The notes below the pieces were generated by a model. It saw nothing but the letters and a program-made list of their open reading frames with translations. It did not search any database and was not told the DNA's origin. A program made the position numbers and the translations under genes. From Brienomyrus brachyistius (Eukaryota > Chordata > Actinopteri > Osteoglossiformes > Mormyridae): a DNA stretch of 64,000 bases. This document shows positions 10,713-20,789 of this stretch, one piece after another. Every line of letters starts with the position of its first letter. Within the stretch, counting starts at the first letter, position 1. The stretch is from positions 38,060,776-38,124,775 of the forward strand of contig NC_064536.1 in the NCBI RefSeq assembly GCF_023856365.1, given 5' to 3'.

Positions 10713-12245
10713 GTCTGTCCCAGGAAGCTCAGAATGGGAGGTGATACTAATTATGACTGTGACCAAAACATTATCATAACGCATCTAGAGGTTTTCCGGT
10801 TCAATTAGTAATTGTTATGCATCCACTGAATCTAATTTAAAAGTCTTTAAACTACACATACACTGAAATGGAGCTCCATTGTACATTGACATAAACATTA
10901 GTCACTCTTATTGATCCAAAACTTTAAAACTGTGAAAGATCAAGTCTGAATCTTTCTAGACCACAGACATTTTGCTCTTTTTTATTGTAAATTCAGGGTA
11001 CAGACACTGATTTGTCTGGAATGATTCTGCTAAACAGTCTGTAGCTAATGTGTCGGGGAACATTGACATATGCAGAGTTATATTTGTAAATGTAGTGTGT
11101 AATGTAGTTTATAAGGAGGTACAGCACTGAGAAGACTAATGAATCTGAATGTTTAGAGCAGGCTGAATGTGCCATGAACACTGTTTCGTATACAGAGACA
11201 TGCGTGTTCATCCTGCTGTGCTTCTCTGGAGACACAAAACTGCCTCCCTGTGCTGCTGACCGGCTGGATGCTGAGGGACCGGCTTCAGTTCCCTCTACGG
11301 GACCCCAGGCATGGTTCAGTTTGCTTGGGGCTGATGTCTCTCTCTGTCTCTCTCTGTCTCTCTCTTTCTATGTCTCTTTCTGTCTGATGTTCCATCAGTG
11401 TGTTGAATCTGCCTCTTGAGGACCACAGAAGTCTGTTAATTGTTTTTAGAGCCACTTTTGCTACATTCTTCAGAAAAGTCAAACAGCAGCAGTCTAAAGG
11501 TAAAAATACTACCCCCCATGACAATGACCCCCCCCCCAACAAGGAGGGTGCAGCATCTAGAGGCTGTTTGTACCAGTGCACAGGAAGTCAGGCTCCTTTC
11601 TAAGGTTCCAGGCCCAGATTCCCCCACCGCTCGGCATTCTGGGAGAAGCTGCATTTCAGATGCACCACTGAGGTCAGTGTTGCCCCTGTGTCTGGCTCGA
11701 GAAGCTGCTGCTTACACAGCTTTAACAAATAAACATCAAAGCAAAACACAATCAGGGAGGCTGTATCATGTAATATATACTAGGCTTCTAGCTTAAGCTT
11801 TTTGCGCCCACGTGGTTTTCACACATCGTGATGCCGTGAGTAACAGCATACAAAGAGGAACGCAGAAACATCACACATTAGCAAAACTGGTGCAGAAAGA
11901 TGCTGGGCATTCCAGCAACGTTTTAACAGCATTTCCAACGTCAGTGTGCAAACTCAGCTCTCCCCAGTAGTCATGCGCTTTGAGCTCCTGTTTCACATTC
12001 AGGAGACGCAAGGTCATTTACTTTGTTTATTAGCAGTTTATTTGCTTTAATCCAAAGCAAAATGTATTTGCAGTTAGTGTTAAGGGCCCTGCTCAGGGGC
12101 CCATGGTGACATCACTGTGCCGAGGGACTTTCCGATGACAGGTGCAGCGTCCAAACCCACCGAGCCACTGCAGGCTGCTGAAGCATGAACCTGAGAATCA
12201 TAAATAAACATGAAGGACCTGAGCCGCCCTGGGGGAACAGAGTCT
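10713..12245. other. Duplicated non-coding tract with CT-rich simple repeat
   Basis: It contains a conserved block at 11150-11310 (open frame MNTVSYTETC..., also at 32844, not convincing as a gene), a TCTC/TGTCTC simple repeat at 11336-11392, and a tRNA-SINE-like fragment at about 12080-12185 (related copies at 36600-36725 and 57297-57370). Confidence 0.45.
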
Positions 12246-12251
12246 GACTAG

Positions 12252-13034
12252 TATGGCTCCAGATTCCCTCCCCCCCAACACGGCCCGGTTCTTCTGGAGG
12301 GCCGAAGAGGACCTAGCGGCCTTCCACCACTGCCTTATCTTCACCCAGGAGGACGCGTTGGGGGCCCTCGGGCCCTGAAGACAGGGGACCTTCTCGGCAT
12401 GCAGAGGAATGGTCCCCTAAAGTTCTTTGAAGTTACAGCTACGGATGATGCTTACACCGGAGTCCAGGAGCAGTGCCAGAAGGATGGACACCCTCTGCTG
12501 ACGTGCTATGGGTGTGAACCCCTGTGGTGCAGGGACAAGAGGGTGACAACTGTATATGTTTTTAACCCCTGTGTGACTGCAGATGCCATCCAGGTCTTCC
12601 TGGGATGTTTTATGGACCTGCTTCCTGGGTGGTCAGGGATGAGTTGGGGGTTTGGACTGGTTGACACCAGTTCCAGGTCTGTCTCCGCCCAGACCCTAGT
12701 GGGGCAAGTGTGTTTATCCACCCCTGGCCTATTTTAATCTCAATGGGAATAGAGGGTACCTTTTTTTATTAAGGACAGTCTCCCTTCTGCTGGCAGTGCC
12801 AGATGTTCAGACCATCTAGCCCACTGCTGCCCACGGTGGAAGCCCTCCTATGTGGATGCCCTGTTGGCCAGTTTGCCTGTTATGCATGAGAGGGGCGAGG
12901 TCATCCAGCCGTCCACTTTGGAGCGTGAGGATACAGTGACAGGGGCAGACGGAGAAGCCCTTTGCCAGGAGGAGGAGGCCCTGTTGACGGTGATGACGAT
13001 GTCTGAGGGGCCTCCCAGTAAGACACTGTGGTAG
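12252..13034 (+). pseudogene. Tx1-type LINE ORF1 / ZCCHC3-like gag fossil
   Basis: An ATG at 12252 opens a frame (MAPDSLPP...FFWRAEEDLAAFH). After a frameshift it continues as KFFEVTATDD...PLLTCYG and RVTTVYVFNPCVTADAIQVFLGCF, then degenerate NRGYLF and cysteine-rich remnants, and ends near 13034. The order matches the ZCCHC3-like ORF1 proteins that go with Tx1-type L1 LINEs of fish. Frameshifts and stops mark it as dead. A Tx1-type RT fossil lies on the other strand at 35500-36566. Confidence 0.6.
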
Positions 13035-13039
13035 AAAAA

Positions 13040-13470
13040 TGTCAAATATAACACTTAGAATAAAAGTCGGACCTCTCAGTTTGATGAGGTAAAGGAAATC
13101 TCTTTTATTCTAGCAATTCAGCAAAGCGCTCCCATCACACTCTGGCACTTCGTACCAAGTCACTCGGAGCACACAGAGCAACCAGTTGATAAACCATAAC
13201 ACCTAATTCCCAATAAGGACTTCTAAATCCTGATTGGTCACGAAACACCAACAAACCGAGCTCAAACGTATAACAAACACAATTCTCCTGCTCTATTGGT
13301 TTACCTTGATAGCAAGGTAAAATCCACCCATCTAGCTCAATTTACCGGAATCTGTCTCGGCTTCTAGACTCTACTTGAGATATGTATATAGATATTGATC
13401 ATATGACATTGAATCACTATTAATGTTTGGGTGTTCCATTGATTAATGATTAACATATTGTCCAATGACA
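13040..13470 (-). mobile_element. Probable solo ERV-type LTR
   Basis: The block begins tgtcaaatat and ends ccaatgaca. On the minus strand it has AATAAAAGAGA about 60 bases before the end, as in retroviral U3-R-U5 layout. No matching target duplication is visible (aaaaa against gcact), so it may be an LTR left by deletion or have mis-set ends. Confidence 0.45.
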
Positions 13471-13477
13471 GCACTTA

Positions 13478-14463
13478 CAGTGCCACCAGAAAGTATTCAC
13501 ACCCCTTCACTTCTTCCACATTTTGTTATGTTACAGACATATTCAAAAGTAGATTTGAGTATAGGTTTCTTTGCAAAATTTACGCAAAATGGTCCATAAT
13601 TGCAAAGTGAAAACATGTTTTCAGACATTTTATTAAATTTATTAAATTAAAAAATGTAAACATTTAAACATGATAGGTACATAAGTTTTCACACCCTTTG
13701 CTATCATACTCAAAATTGAGCTCCGGTGCATCCGATTTCCACTGATCATCCTTGCGATGCTTCTACAACTGGATTGGAGCTCACCTATGGTAAATTCAAT
13801 TGATTGAACATGATCTGGAATAGCACACACTTGTCTATATATTCCGTATAGAGGGTAAGATGACAGCAACCAAATATAGAGAGATTCTTCAAGAAATCCC
13901 ACTCCATAGTGCTCTGGAACTCAGCTTAGGACGATGATTTATCTTCCAACATGACAATGACCCGAAACACAAAGCCAAGATAATACAGGAGAGGCTTCAG
14001 GAGCAGTCTGTGAATGTCCTTGGATGGCCCGACCAGAGCCCGGACTTGAATCCAATCAAACATCTATGGAAAGACCTAAAGACGGCTGTCTACCGGCGCT
14101 GGCCATCCAACCTGACTGGGTTTGAGAGGATCTGCAGGGGGAAATGGGAGAAAATCCCCAAAAACAGGTGTGCCAAACTTGTATAGGAAAACCCAAGAAG
14201 ACCTGAGGCTGTGATTGCAGCCAGAGGTCCTTCAATAAAATATTAAGCCATCGGTATGAATTCTTATGAAACACTGGATTAGCGAGATTTTGGCAATAAA
14301 AAAATTGCACATCTTTCTAAAAAGTTGTTTTTGCCTTGGCATTATGGGGTACTGTGTGTAGATCTTTGAGGAACAACTATACTCAAATGTATTTCAGAAT
14401 AAGTCTGTAACATAACAAAATGTGGAAAAAGTGAAGGGGTGTGAATACTTTCTGGTGACACTG
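13478..14463 (+). mobile_element. Complete but internally deleted Tc1/mariner element
   Basis: Terminal inverted repeats of about 60 bp (cagtgccaccagaaagtatt at the left, its complement at the right) are flanked by TA at 13476-13477 and 14464-14465. The 986-bp length is well short of the usual 1.3-1.6 kb. The interior keeps a transposase piece at about 13935-14190 with FQHDNDPKHKAK, WPDQSPDLNPIKHLWKDLK, followed by a stop. It is non-autonomous. Confidence 0.88.
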
Positions 14464-14465
14464 TA

Positions 14466-14840
14466 TGAATTGCCATCCAGAGCTACGATCGTATTGAAGA
14501 TGCTTGATAATCAAAGAGCAAAAGAGTTGGGGTAGACTAGGATAATTATGCTAACTGGGGGTTATCGGACTTCACTGAGCAATCACAGTTATGGAGTAAC
14601 TGCGCATCATTTTAGCCAGCGGTGGGAGCTTCAGTCGCGTGCATTGGCTGCATTCAGAGGAAAGCATTTCGCTGAAGCGTACGCTGGCCAGTTTATGCCA
14701 GTAGCGAAACAGTGGAATATCGAACATATAGTCAGCACACTCATCACTGATAGTGCTCGGAACATGATAGCAGTGGCCAAACAACTGCCATTTGAGTACT
14801 TGCCTAGCACTACGCACAGCCTCTAATCCTCCATCACAGT
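14466..14840 (+). pseudogene. hAT transposase fossil, 5' portion (split by LTR element)
   Basis: The plus frame reads TSLSNHSYGVTAHHF, W.LQSRALAAF.GKH.AE, QFMPVAKQWNI, TDSARNMIAVAKQLPFEYLPSTTHSL, typical of hAT/Charlie (ZBED-like) transposases. A stop sits at 14824-14826, where LQ is expected. The frame then meets the target duplication of the LTR element at 14836-14840 and resumes at 17459. Confidence 0.75.
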
Positions 14841-15110
14841 TGTCACGATCGCGGTCGGGGGAAGCGGCGATCGTGCGGGCAAGCAGGCAGGAACGGGCAG
14901 ACAAGCCGTAATCAGGGCAAACACGGGGTTTATTCGAAAATCCGGGGCAGGGAACGTAGGACGGCAACTGACATCAATGACAGACAATGGACTCAGGTAA
15001 GACACAGGACTGAGCAAATTAACTAGACACAGCTGGGTACAATCGGGAGAAATCATGTGGGTAATCAGGGGGCGTGGCACACAGGAGGAGCGGACGAGCC
15101 GGGCATGACA
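14841..15110 (-). repeat. 3' LTR of the element
   Basis: 270 bp, ends TGTCATGCCC and CGATCGTGACA on the minus strand, with AATAAACCCCG on the minus strand inside. Confidence 0.9.
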
Positions 15111-17181
15111 GAACCCCCCCCCAAAGGCGCGCTACTCCGGGCGCGCCAAGGAAGGGGGCGACGTACAGGACGAGGCAAAACAGGACCTGAAAAACAAGAA
15201 CAGAATCAATGCAGGACGGGGAACAGGACCGAAGCACAAAACACAGCAAGAGACAGAACGTAAGACAGGAGCTGACAGACGAACGGGAAAGTGGAGAGAC
15301 AGACCAGGAAGGGAGAGACAGAAGGAACGGGCAGAACAAAGGGGCCAGGGGTGCTAGGCGGGTACACCGGGGAACAAGGAACAGAGACGGGCGGAACGAA
15401 AGGGCGAGCCGAAAACGGAGGGACAAAGACAGGAGGGACAAAGGCAGGGGCACCGGGCGAGAAGGAGGGGGAGCAAAGGGTCGGCCGAGGGAGCCACTGC
15501 GGGCGACGGGAGGCAGTTGGAGGGGCCGCAGGCGGCCGGGAGGCCGGAGCCGGAGGGGACCCCGGAAGGGCCGAGGAGACAGGGCGAGGGACCGAAGCAG
15601 GGACAAAGGAGGGAGTCGCAGGGGGAACCAGGGAAGGGGACGAGGGAGCCGGAAGGGACCTGGGCAAGGGCAAGGAGAGGGGGGGAGCCGCCGCAGGCGG
15701 CGACGTCCTCCTACGCGCAGGAGGCGGGGGACCAGCAGGCGACCGAGGAGCCGCCTCAGGGGCACCCGCAGGCGACCGCCGAGGACCCGGCGGAGGGAGC
15801 GAGGCAGGGCGATGAGGGCGAGGAGGGGGATCCGCAGGCGACCGCCGACCCGGGGGGCCAACCAAGCCCTAGCGCAGGCGAGGGAGGGCGAGCCAGGGGG
15901 CAGGGTGGACGGGACCCCAGTCCTTCGTCTGTGTTCCCTCCCTTTACGGGACACAGACATGACGACCCCAGGTCGGGGTCGAGTTGGCCGGGGCGAGGGT
16001 GAAGAAGTCACAAGTGTGATCCCCGAGGGGTCCCATTCCAGCTCCTCCACCTCCAAAGAGGGAGGAGCCACGATGGAGTCCTCCGGGACCACCTCAGGGA
16101 CTAGGGCGACAGGAACTGGGGCACGGTCAGAAGCAGGGGCACGGTCAGGGACCGGAACAGGGTCAGCAGGCTGTGGGGGCGCCGGCCTGGGAGCTGCTGG
16201 AGCGCGGTCCGGACTTGGAGCGCGGTCAGGACTTGGAGCGCGGTCAGGACTTGGAGCGCGGTCAGGACTTGGAGCTGCAGGCTGTGGGGGCACCGGCCCG
16301 GGAGCTGCAGGCTGCTGCAGTGGGGGCGCCTGCCCGGGAACTGCAGGCTGCTGCAATGGGGGCGCCTGCCCGGGAGCTGCAGGCTGCTGCAGTGGGGGCG
16401 CCTGCCCGGGAGCTGCAGGCTGCTGCAGTGGGGGCGCCTGCCCTGGAGCTGCAGGCTGCTGCAGTGGGGGCGCCTGCCCTGGAGCTGCAGGCTGTGCAGG
16501 GGATGGCTGCGCAGGCGAAGGCGGCTGCGACAGCGGCTGCGCAGGCGGTGGCTGCGCAGGCGAAGGTGGCCGTGCGAGCTGCACAGGCGGTGGCGGCGGC
16601 CGCACTGAGGCTGGGTCCGTGGGCGGTGGCGGCCGCACGGGAGCTGGATCCGCGGGCGGCGGCGGCCGCACGGGAGCTGGATCCGCGGGCGGCGGCGGCC
16701 GCACGGGAGCTGGATCCGCGGGCGGCGGCGGCAGCGAAGACGGCTGCGCAGGCAGCGGCAGCAGCGAAGGCGGCTGCTCTGGAGCGGGGTTCGCCGGCAG
16801 CGGCGGCCGCACGGGAGCGGGGTCCGCCGGCAGTAGCGGAGGGAGGTCCTCTGTACCGGCGATCGCCGGTCTCCTCCGTCTCCCTCGCTGGCGCCTGGCG
16901 GTGGCGGGAGGCGGCGCGATGTCCGTGAAGACGGACGGCCGGAGAACAAGCTCCCGCTCCGGGTACGGGTAGAGGAAGGGCTCCTCGTCCTCATCCTCAC
17001 TGGAGAGCCAGTACTTCCACATGGGATCGGGGTCGTGTGTGGTCGGCCCCCGGGCTGGAGGTAGGGCGGGTACCTCCCTCTCGTCCTCCGTCGGGAGCCA
17101 AAGCCTGGAGAGCGAGCAGGCGCTGAGACGGATCATCTCCTGCGGGACTCTCCCTCTCCTCCGCTTCTTTTGATCCGTCAT
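15019..17181 (-). CDS. Proline-rich ORF of the LTR element (720 aa)
   Basis: The ATG at 17181 lies 2 bases after the 5' LTR, and the frame stays open through the whole interior into the 3' LTR. Residues 1 to about 115 match copy 1 (LSACSLSRLWLPTEDE, SSEDEDEE.FLYPYPE, PSVFTDIAPPPA). A long Pro/Ala region built of short repeats follows (PPLQQPAAPGQA units), then a second conserved segment EVEELEWDPSG...TRPRPGVVMSVSRKGR. Beyond that the reading turns Arg/Leu/Pro-rich and is probably just GC-rich open sequence. It may be a gag-like or acquired protein. No known domain is recognised. Confidence 0.5.
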   Translation of the reverse strand: MTDQKKRRRGRVPQEMIRLSACSLSRLWLPTEDEREVPALPPARGPTTHDPDPMWKYWLSSEDEDEEPFLYPYPERELVLRPSVFTDIAPPPATARRQRGRRRRPAIAGTEDLPPLLPADPAPVRPPLPANPAPEQPPSLLPLPAQPSSLPPPPADPAPVRPPPPADPAPVRPPPPADPAPVRPPPPTDPASVRPPPPPVQLARPPSPAQPPPAQPLSQPPSPAQPSPAQPAAPGQAPPLQQPAAPGQAPPLQQPAAPGQAPPLQQPAAPGQAPPLQQPAVPGQAPPLQQPAAPGPVPPQPAAPSPDRAPSPDRAPSPDRAPSPDRAPAAPRPAPPQPADPVPVPDRAPASDRAPVPVALVPEVVPEDSIVAPPSLEVEELEWDPSGITLVTSSPSPRPTRPRPGVVMSVSRKGREHRRRTGVPSTLPPGSPSLACARAWLAPRVGGRLRIPLLALIALPRSLRRVLGGRLRVPLRRLLGRLLVPRLLRVGGRRRLRRLPPSPCPCPGPFRLPRPLPWFPLRLPPLSLLRSLALSPRPFRGPLRLRPPGRLRPLQLPPVARSGSLGRPFAPPPSRPVPLPLSLLSLSLRFRLALSFRPSLFLVPRCTRLAPLAPLFCPFLLSLPSWSVSPLSRSSVSSCLTFCLLLCFVLRSCSPSCIDSVLVFQVLFCLVLYVAPFLGAPGVARLWGGVLSCPARPLLLCATPPDYPHDFSRLYPAVSS
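16195..16760. repeat. GC-rich short tandem repeats in the proline-rich ORF
   Basis: There are 18-bp units (cttggagcgcggtcagga) about 5 times, 36-bp units (gcaggctgctgcagtggggg...) about 6 times, and units of gcacgggagctggatccgcg about 4 times. They are multiples of three, so overlapping frames on both strands stay open. The plus-strand long frames here are shadows. Confidence 0.8.
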
Positions 17182-17183
17182 TC

Positions 17184-17453
17184 TGTCACGATCGCGGTCG
17201 GGCGAAGCGGCGATCGTGCGGGCAAGCAGGCAGGAACGGGCAGACAAGCCGTAACCAGGGCAAACACGGGGTTTATTCGAAAATCCGGGGCAGGGAACAT
17301 AGGACGGCAACTGACATCAATGACAGACAATGGACTCAGGTAAGACACAGGACTGAGCAAATTAACTAGACACAGCTGGGTACAATCGGGAGAAAACACG
17401 TGGGTAATCAGGGGGCGTGGCACACAGGAGGAGCGGACGAGCCGGGCATGACA
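17184..17453 (-). repeat. 5' LTR of the element
   Basis: Direct repeat of 14841-15110 with about five substitutions, so the insertion is fairly recent compared with the fossils around it. Confidence 0.9.
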
Positions 17454-17458
17454 ACAGT

Positions 17459-17687
17459 GTCTTTGCAGAACATTTTTTTTGACACTGCAGTAGCAAAATG
17501 CAGAAAGGTAGCTGGACATTTTACTGTAAACGCAGCCAAATCAACAGCAAATTGTACATGGACAGAAGACCGAGACTCTCACACAGGATATGTCAACAAG
17601 ATGGAACGTTACCCTGGACATCATAAAGTGAAGGTGGGTTTTGTCAGAAATGTGCCTGCTTTTGTAAGTATTACATTGTGGGGACCA
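17459..17687 (+). pseudogene. hAT transposase fossil, continuation
   Basis: After the LTR element the frame continues VSLQNIFFDTAVAKCRKVAGHF, matching the hAT block that follows AH.LQ. Similarity fades after about 25 residues. Together with 14466-14840 it shows that the LTR element landed in a hAT fossil. Confidence 0.7.
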
Positions 17688-17850
17688 GGGGCCTGTATCA
17701 TGAAGCTTCATTTCTTGCTTAGCCTGTCGGATTTAAGGTAGTCTGGGCTAAATGAAAGTGAACGAAGGTAATGTCGATTTAAGCTGGAGCACCTTAAATT
17801 CTACAAGTTATCTGGCTAAAGAAGAAATCCTGCTTAGTGATCCAGGCCCC
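17688..17850. mobile_element. Short Harbinger-like MITE
   Basis: The ends ggggcctgtatcatgaagc and (complement) ggggcctggatcactaagc form imperfect inverted repeats resembling the Harbinger-type ends seen at 2284 and 4362. No clear 3-bp target duplication is visible. Confidence 0.45.
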
Positions 17851-18180
17851 AGATTTCTCTGCCATGTGGAGATTGTTACTTTTTTCCACAAGGGTAACCT
17901 CAATTTTATAAAAATCTGTGATCAATCAAAAAGAGTAAAATGGCCAAAAGTTTTATATATTTCTTTCCAGTTATTTATGGTTAAGCCTTGAGCTGGGTAA
18001 GAGTTAAGGTTGTCATAGTTAGGATTAGGGTTATGCCCATAGAAATGAATGGAGTGTCCCCACAAAGATGAATATTTCTCAGTTTCTCATTAAAAAAATG
18101 CCGTTTAACTTTAGGTGCATCCCTTGTTGTTCCTCTTGAGAAAGGTTGCTCTTAACACCAAGAATGAGACGCCAAATTGC
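17851..18180. other. Non-coding stretch, nothing recognised
   Basis: A short AT-rich interval with no supported gene or repeat. Confidence 0.3.
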
Positions 18181-18443
18181 TGTCATGTCCCTCCGTCCAG
18201 CCCTCTCCTGGACCTTGTTAACCCTGTGTGGAATCCTTCCGTTTTGCCAGCTGTTCTACGTTTCCTGTCATTTAGTCTTGTGTATTTCAGTCCGCGTTCA
18301 AGTCTGTTTCCCCAGGTCTGTCATTGACGTATGTCCGGTGTGTTTCCCCGTTTGCCCCAAATAAACCCCCTGTGTGATGGAACACCATCTACCTGACTCT
18401 GATTCCCCCATCCCTGCCTGCTCGCCTAACACGCATCACAACA
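18181..18443 (+). mobile_element. Plus-strand LTR related to the 14841 family
   Basis: Begins TGTCATGTCC, ends CATCACAACA, carries AATAAACCCCC, and is followed at once by GAATGAC, the same post-LTR string as in the complete element. It is probably a 5' LTR whose body is lost, or a solo LTR without a clear duplication. Confidence 0.6.
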
Positions 18444-18472
18444 GAATGACCCCACAGAAGGTTTTCAGCATG

Positions 18473-19360
18473 TCATTTTTGTTTTATTACTAAAGTTTTA
18501 GTAACTTGGGCCAGTACTGGGTCACTCGCCTGCTCCACCTGCAGCCTCTGGCGATCGATGGTCTCCTTGCAGCCAATGTTCTGCTGTGTTGTCACCACTG
18601 CTGTCATCCACCCTTGGCTGCACTCCTTCAGATGGTGGGTATGACAACAGTTTTCCATCTTACAGGGGCGGCGAGAGAGAGCATCTGCATTTCTGTGGAA
18701 TCTGGGCCTCAAAATCAAACCCCTGCACAACCCCCCTAGGTGAGAGACGTGTGGTCAGTATGTGATAGAAAGCACTATCTGCAGAGGTTGAAGTGAAAAT
18801 TACAGCAGGCCTGATGACAGCCAGGAGCTTGTGGTAGGAAACACGTCTTTTTTTCATCCACCCTCCTGAGGCTCCGCCTGGGACGACACCACTGCAAAAC
18901 CATGCTGGCCTCCATGTCCATGATGAAGGGGAGTGCTGGGTTGGGGTATGACAACATTGGCACTTCAGTTAGTGCAGTCTGGAGGCGGTTAAAGGCAGTG
19001 GTGCAATCTTTGGACCATTTGAAGAGCCGCACCATTTCCATGATCCAGTGGAGTGGTTTGCCAGTGCTGGAAAAGGTCTTCACAAATCATCGAGGTAGGA
19101 CCCAGGAAACTGAGGAGTTTGGTAGCAAAATTGTGGGGTGGGCCAGTGCACCACGATCTTGCCTAAGTTTGTCGCCACACCCTCACCTTTCATGATATGG
19201 CGCAGGAACTCCATCTTAACCACTGGAGGGAGCACTTCTGTGGGTTAGGGTCAGCTTGGTGGTTGGCAGTGAAGACCGTGTGCAGGTTATTAACTGCTCC
19301 ATCGTAATCAGCAGCATGGAGAAGCAGATCGACCAGGCAGATGATGCACTGGAGGACATG
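18473..19360 (-). pseudogene. Ty3/gypsy pol fossil (RT to RNase H)
   Basis: On the minus strand, in order: a VDLLLHAADYD.AVNNLHTVF region (palm/YLDD area, degenerate), FLGPTS and PLHW.., FKWSKDCTTAFNRLQTALTEVPMLSYPNPALPFIMDMEAS (RT/RNase H connection), then RFHRNADALSRRPC at the RNase H end. Several frameshifts are present. It is opposite in strand to the LTR at 18181, so the two are separate insertions. Confidence 0.75.
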
Positions 19361-19823
19361 AACCCATGCAGCCCCGCCTGCTAATATTTACACATCAAGA
19401 AGCAGACAATCACAGAGTGACACTGCTTAGGTTAAGCCAAACCCAAACCCTACATAAGTTACTCTCACAATCGGAGGGTGACACAGATGCAGGTCCAGAC
19501 AACAAACAGGCCACAGTGCTAACGCACATTTTCAGTGTATTTAATATAAAGTGGCATAGTGCCTCCTAGGGGTCTGGAGTAGGAGCAGAACTTGTGTCCA
19601 TGGGTCAGTGCTCATTGGGGATGGACATCATGATTCTGCTCCATGCTTTGGATTTTTGAGTATGGTCACCTAATAGAATCCTTCAGATTTGTCATTTGCC
19701 CTATGAGTATGGAAAGGGAAAGTGTCATCTTCTGTGTTTTTCAATAAAGTGTTATGTTACTTTATCACTGATAATTATACCATATTATTCGGTATATTTT
19801 ATGCTCAAGCTGTATTAGCCATA
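19361..19823. other. Non-coding stretch, nothing recognised
   Basis: No supported gene or repeat. Confidence 0.3.
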
Positions 19824-20200
19824 CAGGGGGTCCTTGGGTAACGATGTCTTGACATAAAACGTTTGGAGATTACGATTACTTTCAGACTACGTGGGCAAAC
19901 TGGTTTGTTTGCGCGAGGTAGAAGAATACGCAGTAACACGGCTTGAAGTCCACTATCAGTTCCTTGGTCTTAGCAACACTGAGAGTGAGTGAGAGAGTTG
20001 GCATCCCCCAGTATGCTTACCAACACCATTTTGGACTGTTAAAAGTGTAAGTGTTCCATTTGCGAAGAGGAAAGTCACAATGGAAGTAAAATTGGACATT
20101 GTAAAGAGATCAGAAAAAGGGTGTGTTTAGACTTACACCAAAATTCGGGTTATGTCACCTTCATAGGAATGGAACTGTGTCGTAACCCAAGGACCCCCTG
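19824..20200 (+). mobile_element. pogo/Tigger-type element, internally deleted
   Basis: The ends cagggggtccttgggt and its complement are flanked by TA (19822-19823, 20201-20202). Inside, 20059-20127 encodes FAKRKVTMEVKLDIVKRSEKG, the start of a pogo/Tigger helix-turn-helix region. The catalytic domain is absent at 377 bp. Confidence 0.75.
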
Positions 20201-20529
20201 TACTTATTTTTTCAGATGCCTGTACATCATCACACCAGTAGGTGGCAGAAGTGTATCTCTCTCATTAACAGCAAGGATGTTGTTCACTGACCTTGACTGT
20301 GAAAAAACTGAACCATCACCTATTTACTCACCATGGTAATTGAATGACCTGAACAAATCAGTGGAGTAACCAACACAAGCTGATGGCAGCAACCAATTTG
20401 TAGAATTTAATTCAATATCTGGTTATGTCCAAGTCTGGTTAATCAAGTTTGCCATATTTAATTAATAAATGAGTTAAAACATTTCCAATAAATTCAAAAA
20501 TAACAAATTCAATAGAGACGCTCCTCTAA

Positions 20530-20760
20530 TTATTAACTTCAGCTTACGAACTTTCAGACATACGAGCGAAGTGCCCTGTCCGCAACATCAATTTTGTTTC
20601 TCTGCACGCCAATTCTGCCAAGTACGACTTCTGGCCGCTACTCCCGCCACGCAGCAGCGTAGCGTGCGTACTCCCAGCATCATTGTCCTTTGTACTTTTG
20701 TGTTTGTCCTTAAGATGATGTTGAATAACGACTTACGAACATTTCAAGTTACGAAAGACT
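20530..20760. repeat. Tigger-like repeat piece supplying the receptor C-terminus
   Basis: The text cttacgaactttcagacatacgagc...cgacttacgaacatttcaagttacga resembles the subterminal style of the pogo-type element next to it. It overlaps the 3' half of the ITIM exon (20733-20789). Confidence 0.4.
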
Positions 20761-20789
20761 GATACATACTGGACCTCATGAGATTCTCC
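20733..20789 (-). CDS. Gene B exon 5: ITIM-bearing tail
   Basis: Acceptor tctttacag at 20790-20798 (minus), phase 0 start. It encodes GESHEVQYVSVFRNLKCS and a TAA. VQYVSV fits the [ILV]xYxx[ILV] ITIM consensus. The last seven or eight codons lie in the repeat-like sequence at 20530-20760, so the C-terminus may be transposon-derived. Confidence 0.6.
   Translation of the reverse strand, partial: GESHEVQYVSVFRNLKCS

Larger units (their letters stand above)
1804..12245. repeat. Segmental duplication copy A
   Basis: Sequence from the motif cctgcactcgcaggtg (1804) onward is matched in order by 22913 onward (copy B). From the V-gene region on it is also matched by about 48545 onward (copy C). Shared landmarks are the Harbinger fossil, the FHQD-domain fossil, the V exon, the signal exon, the promoter block near 9.8-10.0 kb, a conserved block at 10.3-10.7 kb and blocks near 11.2, 11.6 and 12.0 kb. 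Copies are collinear and in the same orientation, with many insertions and deletions between them. Confidence 0.85.
14841..17453 (-). mobile_element. Complete non-autonomous LTR retrotransposon (2613 bp)
   Basis: Two 270-bp direct LTRs (14841-15110 and 17184-17453), each TG...CA, differ at only about five positions. The element is flanked by the perfect 5-bp duplication acagt (14836-14840 and 17454-17458). A G-run just before the 3' LTR (minus strand; plus c-run 15114-15122) can serve as a polypurine tract. There is no TGG-type primer-binding site after the 5' LTR: an ATG follows within 2 bases. No protease, RT or integrase is present. LTR form and immediate ATG resemble Tf1/sushi-type gypsy elements, which self-prime; that relation is inferred. 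Confidence 0.92.

Noticed and set aside
11174..11419. Plus-strand frame starting MNTVSYTETCVFILLCFSG
   Set aside because: It looks like a signal peptide but runs into a TCTC simple repeat, is not kept in copy C, and has no donor or domain.
15209..16972. Long plus-strand Gly/Arg-rich open frame
   Set aside because: Shadow of the GC-rich minus-strand ORF of the LTR element. Glycine repeats are the reverse reading of proline repeats.
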